Origin: Adhaeretor mobilis
GTDB lineage: Bacteria > Planctomycetota > Planctomycetia > Pirellulales > Lacipirellulaceae
DNA length: 64,000 nucleotides
Direction of reading: 5' to 3'
NCBI RefSeq assembly: GCF_007741515.1
Contig: NZ_CP036263.1
Coordinates: 1,736,001-1,800,000 of the forward strand
The translations under genes and the position numbers were made by a program. Shown here one piece after another: positions 35,964 through 44,181 of the stretch. Below the pieces are notes generated by a model. That model had not been told where the DNA came from and searched no databases. It saw nothing but the letters and a program-made list of their open reading frames with translations. Each line of letters begins with the position of its first letter. Position 1 is the first letter of the stretch.

Positions 35964-36120
35964 AACAGAAGCCTTCTACTGGAATTCCAACTCCGAAGAG
36001 TTCGTTGCCGTTTATCCGCCCCGTACTCACGAAACAGTGGAACAAATCTTGGGGAGACAGGCCAAGGTGAGTAGATGATCAATTCCCGAATTTGCTGCTT
36101 TAACTGAATGGGAGCTAGTG

Positions 36121-37071
36121 ATGAAACCTGCACGAACGATGGGGCTTATGTTAGTGCCCGTGGCATTGCTTGCGGTTACGTCAACCGCGTGGAGTGCCGT
36201 GATATTAAGTCATTCTGGGGCGGACGATCCTTTTTTTGAAGGATGGGATGAAATCATCGATGCGGGGGCAACAGCGGGACCAGTCATCGATGACATGGGT
36301 TCCGGATTCGACGCCTGGGAAGTCAAGAATTCCTCCGGCACCGGTAAAGCAGGCTACTTTGGGACTGTGGCGCTGGATGCTACAGCGCTGGCCGATATTG
36401 CTACTGGAGGCTGGTCGGTGCGAGCCAATTTGCGCATCGACGACACAACAGCAAATGGCTTTGACGAACTGCTGGCTCCTGCTCCGGGGTTCATCATGAG
36501 GCTTGATGAAGCCGATCACTGGGTGCTCTTACAGCTAACGACTGACAGCAGCGGCAATCCGATCGCCCAATTGAAGGGCGGCACCGGACTTCAGAATGTG
36601 TCGGACGAGATCAACATCAGCGGTAGCGGCTACCACACCTATGACTTGCGATCGCAGCCGATGACCACGCTCGCGGACTTGTATATCGACGGCTCGAAGG
36701 TAATCAGCGATTTTGACATCGAAAACACAGTCAGCTTTCCAGATCAATTTGTCTGGGGGAATTGGGCCACCGGTCTGTCCGGTGCCGGTTACTGGAACAG
36801 CCTCGAGCTTGAGACGGCTCCTGCTGTGATCATTGACCCCGTTGTGCCCGGCGATTTCGACGACGATGACGACGTCGACGGAGCCGACTTCCTGGTTTGG
36901 CAACGAGATCTGGGCGATGAGTCGAGTCTGTCGACCTGGCAAACCAACTATGGTTCTGGGGTAGGGCTGAGCGTCGCTGCATCGGCCGTGCCGGAACCGT
37001 CGAGCTTCGTATTATTGATTCTCACTGGGCTGGGCTGCCTTGCTCCTCGCAAGCACCCCTCAATTTCATAG
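36121..37071 (+). CDS. LamG-like PEP-CTERM protein, block 2 first gene
   Basis: Counterpart of the gene at 28931. It has a signal peptide ending near AWSAVILSHSG, a LamG-like domain (DDMGSGFDAWEVKNSSGTGK, IATGGWSVRANLRIDDTTA, GFIMRLDEADHWVLLQLTTD), one dockerin-like loop (DFDDDDDVDGADFLVWQR) and the tail AVPEPSSFVLLILTGLGCL. The LamG-like domain differs from the block 1 versions at many positions, while the dockerin-like loop and tail are nearly the same as in 28931. ATGGGAG lies before the ATG at 36121. The promoter/operator module upstream suggests control by the GntR-type regulator. Confidence 0.84.
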   Translation: MKPARTMGLMLVPVALLAVTSTAWSAVILSHSGADDPFFEGWDEIIDAGATAGPVIDDMGSGFDAWEVKNSSGTGKAGYFGTVALDATALADIATGGWSVRANLRIDDTTANGFDELLAPAPGFIMRLDEADHWVLLQLTTDSSGNPIAQLKGGTGLQNVSDEINISGSGYHTYDLRSQPMTTLADLYIDGSKVISDFDIENTVSFPDQFVWGNWATGLSGAGYWNSLELETAPAVIIDPVVPGDFDDDDDVDGADFLVWQRDLGDESSLSTWQTNYGSGVGLSVAASAVPEPSSFVLLILTGLGCLAPRKHPSIS

Positions 37072-37321
37072 CGGGTTGCAACACCTCACGTGGAGCGATA
37101 TCTCCACCGATTGCGAGATAGAATCGCCACTGAGATGATTCAACGCGAATTCCCAATTCTTGTCCATCACGCCAAGCTCATCGGATAATAGGAGTCGATT
37201 CTGCGGCGCTGAGTGAGGCTGAATGGGAGAAATTGCCTATCTTCGCGAATAAGGCCGAGACGTGCCGAGGAATTGCGAAAGCATTGCCACTCTCTTAATT
37301 CCTTTTTTTGCGGCAAAACTG
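37072..37321. other. Intergenic region before the third promoter module
   Basis: 250 bases. It contains a single TCATCGGAT at 37178-37186, without a partner at 23 bases. The first ~75 bases resemble 29873-29945 in block 1, which marks the left side of the block 1 deletion. Confidence 0.4.
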
Positions 37322-37408
37322 TTGACTGGTAGAAAACACCCTACCATACTACCCGATACGGCCAGTGGGCTGAAACTCATCGGATTAAATACGACACTAT
37401 CATCGGAT
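37322..37408 (+). promoter_or_regulatory. Promoter plus paired TCATCGGAT boxes before block 2 gene 2
   Basis: TTGACT (37322-37327), 17 bases, CATACT (37345-37350), 26 bases, TCATCGGAT (37377-37385) and TCATCGGAT (37400-37408). This is the third copy of the module. The ATG at 37602 follows after a ~190-base leader whose last part is also present at 29946-30029. Confidence 0.65.
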
Positions 37409-37601
37409 GACTTAAGCCTTTTTAGCCTTTTGCTGGGTCGCTCAAGTGAAGTCTCGTGCTGGAATGCCAGCCCCCAAAGACTTCGCCGTCGCGTACCCAA
37501 CCCGTACTTCTATAGACACTGCAACAAATCTGGGGGCAGGCCAAGGTGGGCAACTGATCGATTTCTCTATTCCGATTCTTTAGTTAAAAGGGGAGCTAGT
37601 G

Positions 37602-38393
37602 ATGAAACTTAAACGAACGATAGGGCTGCTGTTGCTGCCCGTGGCAATGCTTGCGGTGACGTCAACCGCGTGGGGTACCTTGATCTTGAGCCATTCCGGA
37701 GCGAATGATCCAGCGACGGAAGGGTGGGCTCCAACTGTCGAAGCTGGGGCAACCGTGGCACCAGTCATCGATGACATGGGTTCCGGATTCGACGCATGGG
37801 AAGTTAAGAATTCCTCCGGCACTGGCAAAGTAGGCTACTTTGGACATGCAGCAGTGACCCCTGCAGTAGAGGCCGATATTGCTACCGGTGGTTGGTCGGT
37901 GCGAGCCAATTTGCGGGTCGATGACACGACAGCAAATGGTTATGACGAAGCGCTGGCGCCCGCCCCAGGATTCGTCATGAGGCTGGGTGCAATCGGGCAC
38001 TGGGTGTTATTGGAGATGTCGACTGACAGCAGCGGCAATCCGACCGCCCGATTGAAGGGTGGCACCGGCCTTGGGAATGTGTCGGATATAATCACCACCA
38101 GCGGCAGCGGGTACCATACCTATGACTTGCGAACGCAGCCGATGACCTCGCTCGCGGATTTGTATATCGACGGCACGAAAGTGATCAGCGATTTCGACAT
38201 CAATAACACGGCTACTTTCCCGAATCAATTCATCTGGGGGAATTGGGCCACTGGCTCTGACGGCGCCGGCTACTGGAACAGTCTCGAGTTTGAGACGTCC
38301 CCGGCTGCGGTTCCGGAGCCTTCAGGGTCGGCGATTCTACTATTAGGAGCCGTGTCACTGGCTCTCGAGCGCAGACGCCGTCTCAAGAGCTGA
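37602..38393 (+). CDS. LamG-like PEP-CTERM protein, block 2 second gene
   Basis: Counterpart of the gene at 30030, with the same signal peptide and no dockerin-like loop. The LamG-like domain is the most diverged of the six (HAAVTPAVEADIATGGWSVR, VMRLGAIGHWVLLEMSTDSS, SDIITTSGSGYHTYDLR). The tail is AVPEPSGSAILLLGAVSLA with RRRRLKS. AAAAGGGGAG precedes the ATG. Its own promoter/operator module lies about 195-280 bases upstream, unlike in block 1. Confidence 0.84.
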   Translation: MKLKRTIGLLLLPVAMLAVTSTAWGTLILSHSGANDPATEGWAPTVEAGATVAPVIDDMGSGFDAWEVKNSSGTGKVGYFGHAAVTPAVEADIATGGWSVRANLRVDDTTANGYDEALAPAPGFVMRLGAIGHWVLLEMSTDSSGNPTARLKGGTGLGNVSDIITTSGSGYHTYDLRTQPMTSLADLYIDGTKVISDFDINNTATFPNQFIWGNWATGSDGAGYWNSLEFETSPAAVPEPSGSAILLLGAVSLALERRRRLKS

Positions 38394-38463
38394 TTCTTCT
38401 TGCGAGGCGGCATTGCACAGCCTAGTTATGCTTTGCGAGCGATCAATCGTAGGTGCATAGCAA

Positions 38464-38504
38464 GAGAAACAGGCGTCACCTTTCTCGAGGTGGCGCCGTT
38501 TCTC
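38464..38504. terminator. Long hairpin, block 2 copy
   Basis: Same stem as at 30891-30932 (GAGAAAC-a-GGCGTCACCT with AGGTGGCGCC-GTTTCTC) but the loop is TTCTCG instead of T-rich. Stem kept, loop changed. Confidence 0.5.
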
Positions 38505-38579
38505 GGCATGCCGCAGTGCGCTGTTTGATGGAGTGATGCGATTAGGAACACGAGTAGACACTTTCATTCGGGGAAACTG

Positions 38580-40130
38580 ATGCTGATATCGAGAAGCGTA
38601 CGTTTTATTGGCCTGATCACGTTGAGCCTGGTTCTTGTGTCCGGAACCATTCGAACTACCCAAGCTCAAACCTTGCCGAGAGTGCTGATGATCGGCGACT
38701 CGATTATGCAGGGGTACTTCCACCGATCTCAAATAGAGTTGGCGGGCCAGTTCGTACTATTTCAACCTGACCCTGGTTCCGGCGACACCGATCGTGCCAC
38801 GGTCTATATGCAAGATTGGCTCGACGATGGTCCCTGGGACGTGATCCACTTTAACTGGGGACTGCACGACCTCTACACTCAGAACGTGAATCACCCGGGC
38901 GTTAATGCGATTCCCATCGAGGATTACGAATCGAATCTTCGATCCCTAGTACCCCAGATGGTGGCCAGCGGTGCCGATTTGGTATGGGCCAACACCACCC
39001 CGGGGGTCGATCCGTTGTTCCCCGTCAACGATGTCCTGGCCTACAACGCCGTGGCCGCGCAGGTCATGAGCGAGTACGATATTCCGATCAACGATCTGCA
39101 CGGGTTACTTGAGCCCGTTCAGGAGACTTATCAAGCGACACCGGGCAATATCCACTACAATACGGCCGGTTCCACCCTAATGGCCGGGCAGATAGCCACC
39201 TCGATCTTGAGTGTCCACGATCCGGGTGTCCTGCCTGGCCCGCCCCCGTGCGGTGGCCTCTTATGCCATACCGGTGCAAATGATCCATTCTTGGAAGGAT
39301 GGCTTAGCACGATCGATGCGGGGGCAACCGAAGCACCAGTCATCGATGACATGGGCTCCGGACTCGACGCTTGGGAAGTTCAGAATTCCTCTGGCAGCGG
39401 CAAAGCAGGCTACTTTGGGACCGCGTCACTGGATGCTCAAGCCCTGGCCGATATTGCTACCGGCGGCTGGTCAATGCGGGCAAATGTGCGAGTCGACGAT
39501 TTAATAGCCAACGGTTATGACGAAGCGCTGGCTCCCGCGCCAGGGTTCGCCGTCAGACTAGATGAAGCCGATCACTGGGCGATATTGTTTCTCTCGACAG
39601 ACAGCAACGGCAATCCGATCGCCCAATTAAAGGGTGGCGCCGGCCTTGCAAATGTCTCGGACGAGATCCCCATCAGTGGCAGCGGCTACCACACGTATGA
39701 AGTGCGCTCGCAGCCGATGACTACGCTCGCGGATCTGTATATCGACGATACGAAGGTGATCAGCGATTTTGACATCGGCAACACGGTCGATTACGGAGAT
39801 CAACTTGTCTGGGGAAATTGGGCCACCGGTTCAGACGGCGCCGGTTACTGGAACAGCGTCCAGTTTACAACGGCCCCGGGTTCGGAGTTTGTCCCTGGCG
39901 ACTTCGACGACGATGACGATGTCGATGGTGCCGACTTTCTGGCTTGGCAACGAGACCTGGGCGATGATCCGAGCATGTTGAGCTGGGAAACCAACTATGG
40001 TTTTGCAGCAGGTGCGTCTGCCGGCGCAATGACCGTGCCGGAACCGTCCGGTTTCGTATTAATGATTCTCACAGGTTTGGGTTGCCTTGCTTTTCGCAAA
40101 CAGGAGACCAACGATGATTCCAAGACGTAA
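38580..40130 (+). CDS. Secreted SGNH/GDSL hydrolase with LamG-like domain and PEP-CTERM tail, copy 2
   Basis: Same length (516) and layout as the protein at 31022. The SGNH half is identical in protein and, as far as I could compare, in DNA up to about 39166 (VLMIGDSIMQGYF, HFNWGLHDLY, GNIHYNTAG). The LamG-like half then differs strongly (SGSGKAGYFGTASLDAQALA, FAVRLDEADHWAILFLSTDS) and is closer to the other block 2 LamG domains in these segments. The dockerin-like loop and tail are again nearly identical to copy 1. The gene overlaps the DUF1559 start by 17 bases. Such a mosaic suggests partial gene conversion. Confidence 0.88.
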   Translation: MLISRSVRFIGLITLSLVLVSGTIRTTQAQTLPRVLMIGDSIMQGYFHRSQIELAGQFVLFQPDPGSGDTDRATVYMQDWLDDGPWDVIHFNWGLHDLYTQNVNHPGVNAIPIEDYESNLRSLVPQMVASGADLVWANTTPGVDPLFPVNDVLAYNAVAAQVMSEYDIPINDLHGLLEPVQETYQATPGNIHYNTAGSTLMAGQIATSILSVHDPGVLPGPPPCGGLLCHTGANDPFLEGWLSTIDAGATEAPVIDDMGSGLDAWEVQNSSGSGKAGYFGTASLDAQALADIATGGWSMRANVRVDDLIANGYDEALAPAPGFAVRLDEADHWAILFLSTDSNGNPIAQLKGGAGLANVSDEIPISGSGYHTYEVRSQPMTTLADLYIDDTKVISDFDIGNTVDYGDQLVWGNWATGSDGAGYWNSVQFTTAPGSEFVPGDFDDDDDVDGADFLAWQRDLGDDPSMLSWETNYGFAAGASAGAMTVPEPSGFVLMILTGLGCLAFRKQETNDDSKT

Positions 40131-41196
40131 CAGCCACTACGTAAACCTGCCTGTTCGAGATCGAAGAAAAACCAGCCGTCCCGAGCAGCACATTGCTTGC
40201 TTCTCTCGGCCTCGACAAGGTTTCACACTGGTTGAACTCTTGGTGGTGATTGCAATCATCGGGGTGCTCGTGGGGCTGTTGCTACCCGCTGTGCAAGCAG
40301 CGCGTGAAGCGGCGCGACGCATGCAATGTGCGAACAATCTCAAGCAAATCGGCCTCGCCCTGCAGAATCACGACAGCTCGCACGGCGAGTTCCCCAAAGG
40401 CGTGCAGTCCGGTCCGGCTCTTTCCTCGAGTCACAACCCGGTTCGGACGGGCACAAACTGGAAAACGTTTATCCTTCCGTTTTTGGAACAAGGAGCCCTC
40501 TACGATCAACTCGATCTCGACTTCGAACGCGCGGTATTTACTCCCGACTGGTTCGGCAATGAGGTGCTCGAGAACAAGGTAGTCTCAGCCTACAATTGTC
40601 CCTCCAGTGGGGCAGATCCATTGCTCGATGGCGATTTTGGATCCAGCAAAAGTGATGGGGCTCAGAAACACGACTACGTGGGGATTGCGGGCGCCTATCG
40701 CGATCCGGCACAACGTAGAGAAGTCTGTGCCAATGCAAACTATGGGCCGATTTGTAACAACGGCGCGTTGCTCGTGAACGAAAGTAGGGCCATGCGGAGT
40801 ATCACCGATGGGACCTCCAACGCGATCTTGGTCTCTGAGCAGTCAGGCATGATCGCAGTTCTCGACAACGGTTCGATGGTCAAGCATCACGTCCGCAACA
40901 ACTACGCTGGCGGCTGGGGCGGTGCCTTTAAAGACTCCACGGTGGAAAACCTGAGCTCAGGCCAATATCACCATGGCTTAACCACCGTCCGGTGGGCGCT
41001 CAACGCTCCCACGGCCGTCATTGGATCCAGCGACGCTGCCTATAGAAACAACACCGTGCTCAATTCGAACCACCCGGGCATTGTACAAGTAGCGTATGCG
41101 GATGGCAGCGTTCAAACGCTCAATGATGGCATGGAGCTGGAGACCTTGCTCCAGCTATGTACGGTGGACGATGGCTTAGTGGACAACTTACCCTAA
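40114..41196 (+). CDS. DUF1559 pseudopilin-like protein, copy 2
   Basis: Nearly identical to the protein at 32556, with the same FTLVELLVVIAIIGVLVG motif and C terminus. It is three residues shorter because of a change near residue 173 (SSKSDG for ASPTTDEEG). A few changes also lie in the basic leader (RRNSHYVNLPV for RRSSHHVELPV). GGAG lies 8 bases before the ATG, within the SGNH gene. Two such close copies suggest either recent duplication or ongoing conversion. Confidence 0.9.
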   Translation: MIPRRNSHYVNLPVRDRRKTSRPEQHIACFSRPRQGFTLVELLVVIAIIGVLVGLLLPAVQAAREAARRMQCANNLKQIGLALQNHDSSHGEFPKGVQSGPALSSSHNPVRTGTNWKTFILPFLEQGALYDQLDLDFERAVFTPDWFGNEVLENKVVSAYNCPSSGADPLLDGDFGSSKSDGAQKHDYVGIAGAYRDPAQRREVCANANYGPICNNGALLVNESRAMRSITDGTSNAILVSEQSGMIAVLDNGSMVKHHVRNNYAGGWGGAFKDSTVENLSSGQYHHGLTTVRWALNAPTAVIGSSDAAYRNNTVLNSNHPGIVQVAYADGSVQTLNDGMELETLLQLCTVDDGLVDNLP

Positions 41197-41249
41197 TCGG
41201 TCCTCGGGGGCCTCACAAACACTAGGACAAGTTCGGTAGGAAATAAATC

Positions 41250-41624
41250 ATGCTGAGTACAAGAGTGCAGGTGTTTCTCGGACTTGTTGCTTGCGTGTGT
41301 GGAGGGTGCGGACCCCAGGGACCACCGATGGGCTCGATCTCAGGAACAGTGACCTACGAAGAGCAACCGCTCAAGGCCGGGGTCGTCACGTTTGTTAATG
41401 AGAAGATCGGGACCGGATCGAGCGCCGAGCTCGACAGTTCGGGCAACTACCATATTCCTTCGCTTCAAGTCGGAGAGTACACCGTGGCCGTTCATAACTG
41501 GCCACCGCCGCCTGGAGGCAAGTTCGTGAAACTCAACATCCCCGAGAAGTTCCAGGACCTTGAAACTAGTGGGTTAACTAAGAGCGTTGAGGAAGGCGAA
41601 AACAAAGCCGACTTCAGCCTCTAA
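41250..41624 (+). CDS. Small lipoprotein with carboxypeptidase-regulatory-like fold, copy 2
   Basis: Same protein as at 33701 except for Glu instead of His in LNIPEKFQD. Lipobox CVCGGC with the cysteine at residue 20. The DNA match to block 1 ends shortly after the stop codon (after CTCTAACTC), which marks the right end of the duplicated unit. Confidence 0.87.
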   Translation: MLSTRVQVFLGLVACVCGGCGPQGPPMGSISGTVTYEEQPLKAGVVTFVNEKIGTGSSAELDSSGNYHIPSLQVGEYTVAVHNWPPPPGGKFVKLNIPEKFQDLETSGLTKSVEEGENKADFSL

Positions 41625-41799
41625 CTCACGCTGATGAGATGTGCGAAGAGATTTAGGAAGACACCATTTTCAAGCCGTTAGCGTTTTTAGCGGCCTTGGT
41701 GATCTATTGGTGTGCTCAGAAAGTATTACGGGGAAGAAACGGACACCCCTCCACGACTAGCCCTCTCTACAAATCACAAAACCGAAAGAGACTAGACCA

Positions 41800-44070
41800 G
41801 TGCCTCGCCTTGAACATAGCAGAATTAATGCAGTGGCGACTACGCATGGGATCTTGTGCATTCTCTTCCTTGGAGTACCGAGCCATGTCCAAGGCGGAGA
41901 AGGATCGGACTGGAAAAAACCGTTTTCGCCAGATCCAGATACCGTCGTGCTCTACCATTTCGACGAGGGCAAAGGCGACGAAGCTCTCGACGCCTGCGGC
42001 GACGAGGCTTTAACGCTGCATGCCCACAAGACGGCTGCGTGGGGCTCGCATCCTGGTTTCGGAACCACGGCCCGCTTCGCACGTAGAGCGGACGATGGCG
42101 ATCTTCGAGTAGGACCAACAAACAACGATAAGCTCGATCTGAGAACGTGCACCAAAGCCTGGACGATTGAGGCCTGGATCCGTTACACCGGCCCAGGAGG
42201 TCAGGAAGCAGGGGGACGAACGTACGCTAGTATCTGCAGCACCGACGACGAAGGTTTCGGGCTTCCGGGATGCGCACGTGGGGGTTGGACATTTTTCTTT
42301 AATGTGGGTAAAGGTGGCGTCGGCAATCTCAAGGACGGTTTGCTCCCAGCAGGAAGATTTATCGGAAGATCTAAAACAGCGGGAAATAGAGATACCAGTA
42401 TCTTTCTCTTCCCTGAAAACTGGCCAAACAAAGTTAAGGAACGCCAAGTTACCGACCACGAATGGCACCACGTGGCGTGGCAGTTTCGCCACAGCGATCA
42501 AGTGAATAGCTTTTTTCTCGATGGATCACTTGTCGGTAGAGTATCCCTCTATGAAGATCTTAAGTCCCCTCGAATCATTGTGAATGACTTTGAGAACACC
42601 TGCTTACCGTTCGTGGTTGGCGGATGGATCCACTCTCAGGACCCACCTTTTTTCATAAAATCGGGGAATTTCGAAGGCGAAATCGACGAACTGCGGATAT
42701 CGAAAATACTGCGTTATCCAATGGCTCAGGAACTGGCCATCATCCACCAGAAGCTACCTAAAGCTTGGCTCAATATTCCTTACTTGGCTAAACTGGAAAC
42801 CGAGGCGCAACATGGCGCGGTTGTCTGGGAGTTGTTGGACGGGAAGCTGCCCGAAGGCCTTGAGCTCGACAAGAAGCAAGGCATTATCCAAGGCATTATC
42901 CAAGGCGATCCACAGGAAACAGTTGCAGATCGGTCTCTCACAATCGGAGCGACTGACGAAGCTGGGCAAACCGATAAGTACACTTTCTCGCTTTCGGTGG
43001 TACGTGGCCAAATGGTTACCGAATCGCTACCTGTTGCGTTTGTCGGCTTGCCCTATCAAGTCGCGATGAAGACGTCAAATATGGCTGCTCCGACGCAATG
43101 GAAAGTTATTTCTGGAGATTTGCCTCGTGGCGTTGCGTTCAGCAGTAGTACGGGCCAATTGGAAGGCGTTCCTACAGAGAAAGGTTTCTCACGGCTTGTA
43201 ATCCAAGTTACCGACGCTAACGGGCTACAGGATCGATGCGAGTTGAAACTCTCGGTGCTCCCGCGGGAACTTCACGTGATCGAGGCGGACGAAAACACCG
43301 TCGTTCTCTACGACTGGCAGGGTCCGAACGGAAAACTCATCCGAGATGTCATGGGCGATGATGAACTGACCCTGACATGGACAAATATGGGAGGTGACAA
43401 GCGAGTTTCATGGCCGGGGAGAAAGGGAGTATTCCCGATGGACAACGGTCGCGGAGAGCATGGCTGGGCGACTAAAGGAAAAGGCATCCCAAAACTTGAC
43501 TTGAAGACTTGTCAAGAAGAGTGGACCGTGGAAGCTTGGGTTCGACGAGCTGGGCCGATCTGTGCGTACGGTGAGAAGGTGGACACAAACCACCAGCCAT
43601 TCGACTATGGCCACATCTGCGGTACGTACGACAACTCTAAACGCGGTGTCTGGGAACTCTATTTGTCGGACCACGATTCGGCCGACGGGAGCATGGCGCC
43701 TGGAGTCCACTTCCTCGGCGCCGAGCCTGACGAGGCGCTGATGGATCTACATCCTTGGAAACGTCCCGATGCTATCGTTGGCAGTCCGGAACAGGCAGGG
43801 ATTCGAGACACCGAATGGCATCATGTTGCTTGGCAATACAGCTATGCGGAGGACTTGCATCAGCTATTTCTGGACGGGAGGCTAATCTGGCAGATGGAGA
43901 GCCCTGACGGAAGAAAGCTAATTAATAACCGCCAGCACGATGCGCAATTCAGTGTCAGCAGCCGGCTGAGGGGCTATTCCCGCTACGGGGGAGATTTCAA
44001 TTTCCGCGGCTTCGGAAACTTCTTCGGGCAGATTGGCGAAATCAGAATCTCCAACAAGCGACGGTACTAG
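41800..44070 (+). CDS. Secreted protein with two LamG domains and two putative Ig domains
   Basis: Exported 756-residue protein. The signal peptide is GILCILFLGVPSHVQGG. The order is: LamG/concanavalin-like domain 1 (VVLYHFDEGKGDEALDACGD, KAWTIEAWIRYTGP, HEWHHVAWQFRHSD-like), two putative Ig domains of the He_PIG type (GKLPEGLELDKKQGIIQG, GDLPRGVAFSSSTGQLEGVP), then LamG domain 2 (TVVLYDWQGPNGKLIRDVMG, EWTVEAWVRRAGP, EWHHVAWQYSYAEDLHQLFL). No catalytic motif or PEP-CTERM tail was seen. The start is a GTG with AAAGAG upstream; no better ATG exists. A 12-base tandem duplication at ~42889 creates GIIQGIIQG. It probably binds carbohydrate. Confidence 0.8.
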   Translation: MPRLEHSRINAVATTHGILCILFLGVPSHVQGGEGSDWKKPFSPDPDTVVLYHFDEGKGDEALDACGDEALTLHAHKTAAWGSHPGFGTTARFARRADDGDLRVGPTNNDKLDLRTCTKAWTIEAWIRYTGPGGQEAGGRTYASICSTDDEGFGLPGCARGGWTFFFNVGKGGVGNLKDGLLPAGRFIGRSKTAGNRDTSIFLFPENWPNKVKERQVTDHEWHHVAWQFRHSDQVNSFFLDGSLVGRVSLYEDLKSPRIIVNDFENTCLPFVVGGWIHSQDPPFFIKSGNFEGEIDELRISKILRYPMAQELAIIHQKLPKAWLNIPYLAKLETEAQHGAVVWELLDGKLPEGLELDKKQGIIQGIIQGDPQETVADRSLTIGATDEAGQTDKYTFSLSVVRGQMVTESLPVAFVGLPYQVAMKTSNMAAPTQWKVISGDLPRGVAFSSSTGQLEGVPTEKGFSRLVIQVTDANGLQDRCELKLSVLPRELHVIEADENTVVLYDWQGPNGKLIRDVMGDDELTLTWTNMGGDKRVSWPGRKGVFPMDNGRGEHGWATKGKGIPKLDLKTCQEEWTVEAWVRRAGPICAYGEKVDTNHQPFDYGHICGTYDNSKRGVWELYLSDHDSADGSMAPGVHFLGAEPDEALMDLHPWKRPDAIVGSPEQAGIRDTEWHHVAWQYSYAEDLHQLFLDGRLIWQMESPDGRKLINNRQHDAQFSVSSRLRGYSRYGGDFNFRGFGNFFGQIGEIRISNKRRY

Positions 44071-44181
44071 CTTCAATCCGCGCGTCGCAATCAACCGAAG
44101 GTGCCACAATATGTGTGACGGCGTGTGCAGACAACTTCAACATCGATACGAATGCCAATAGATTTGTAAAAGGAGATAAAA

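Larger units (their letters stand above)
36121..41624 (+). repeat. Tandem block 2 (five genes)
   Basis: Same gene order as block 1, offset by about 7.55 kb in the SGNH to lipoprotein part. It is longer between the first two genes because it keeps a ~370-base leader and promoter segment lost from block 1. Confidence 0.9.

Noticed and set aside
42889-42912. 12-base tandem duplication giving GIIQGIIQG
   Set aside because: In-frame and small; a local slippage event without clear meaning.
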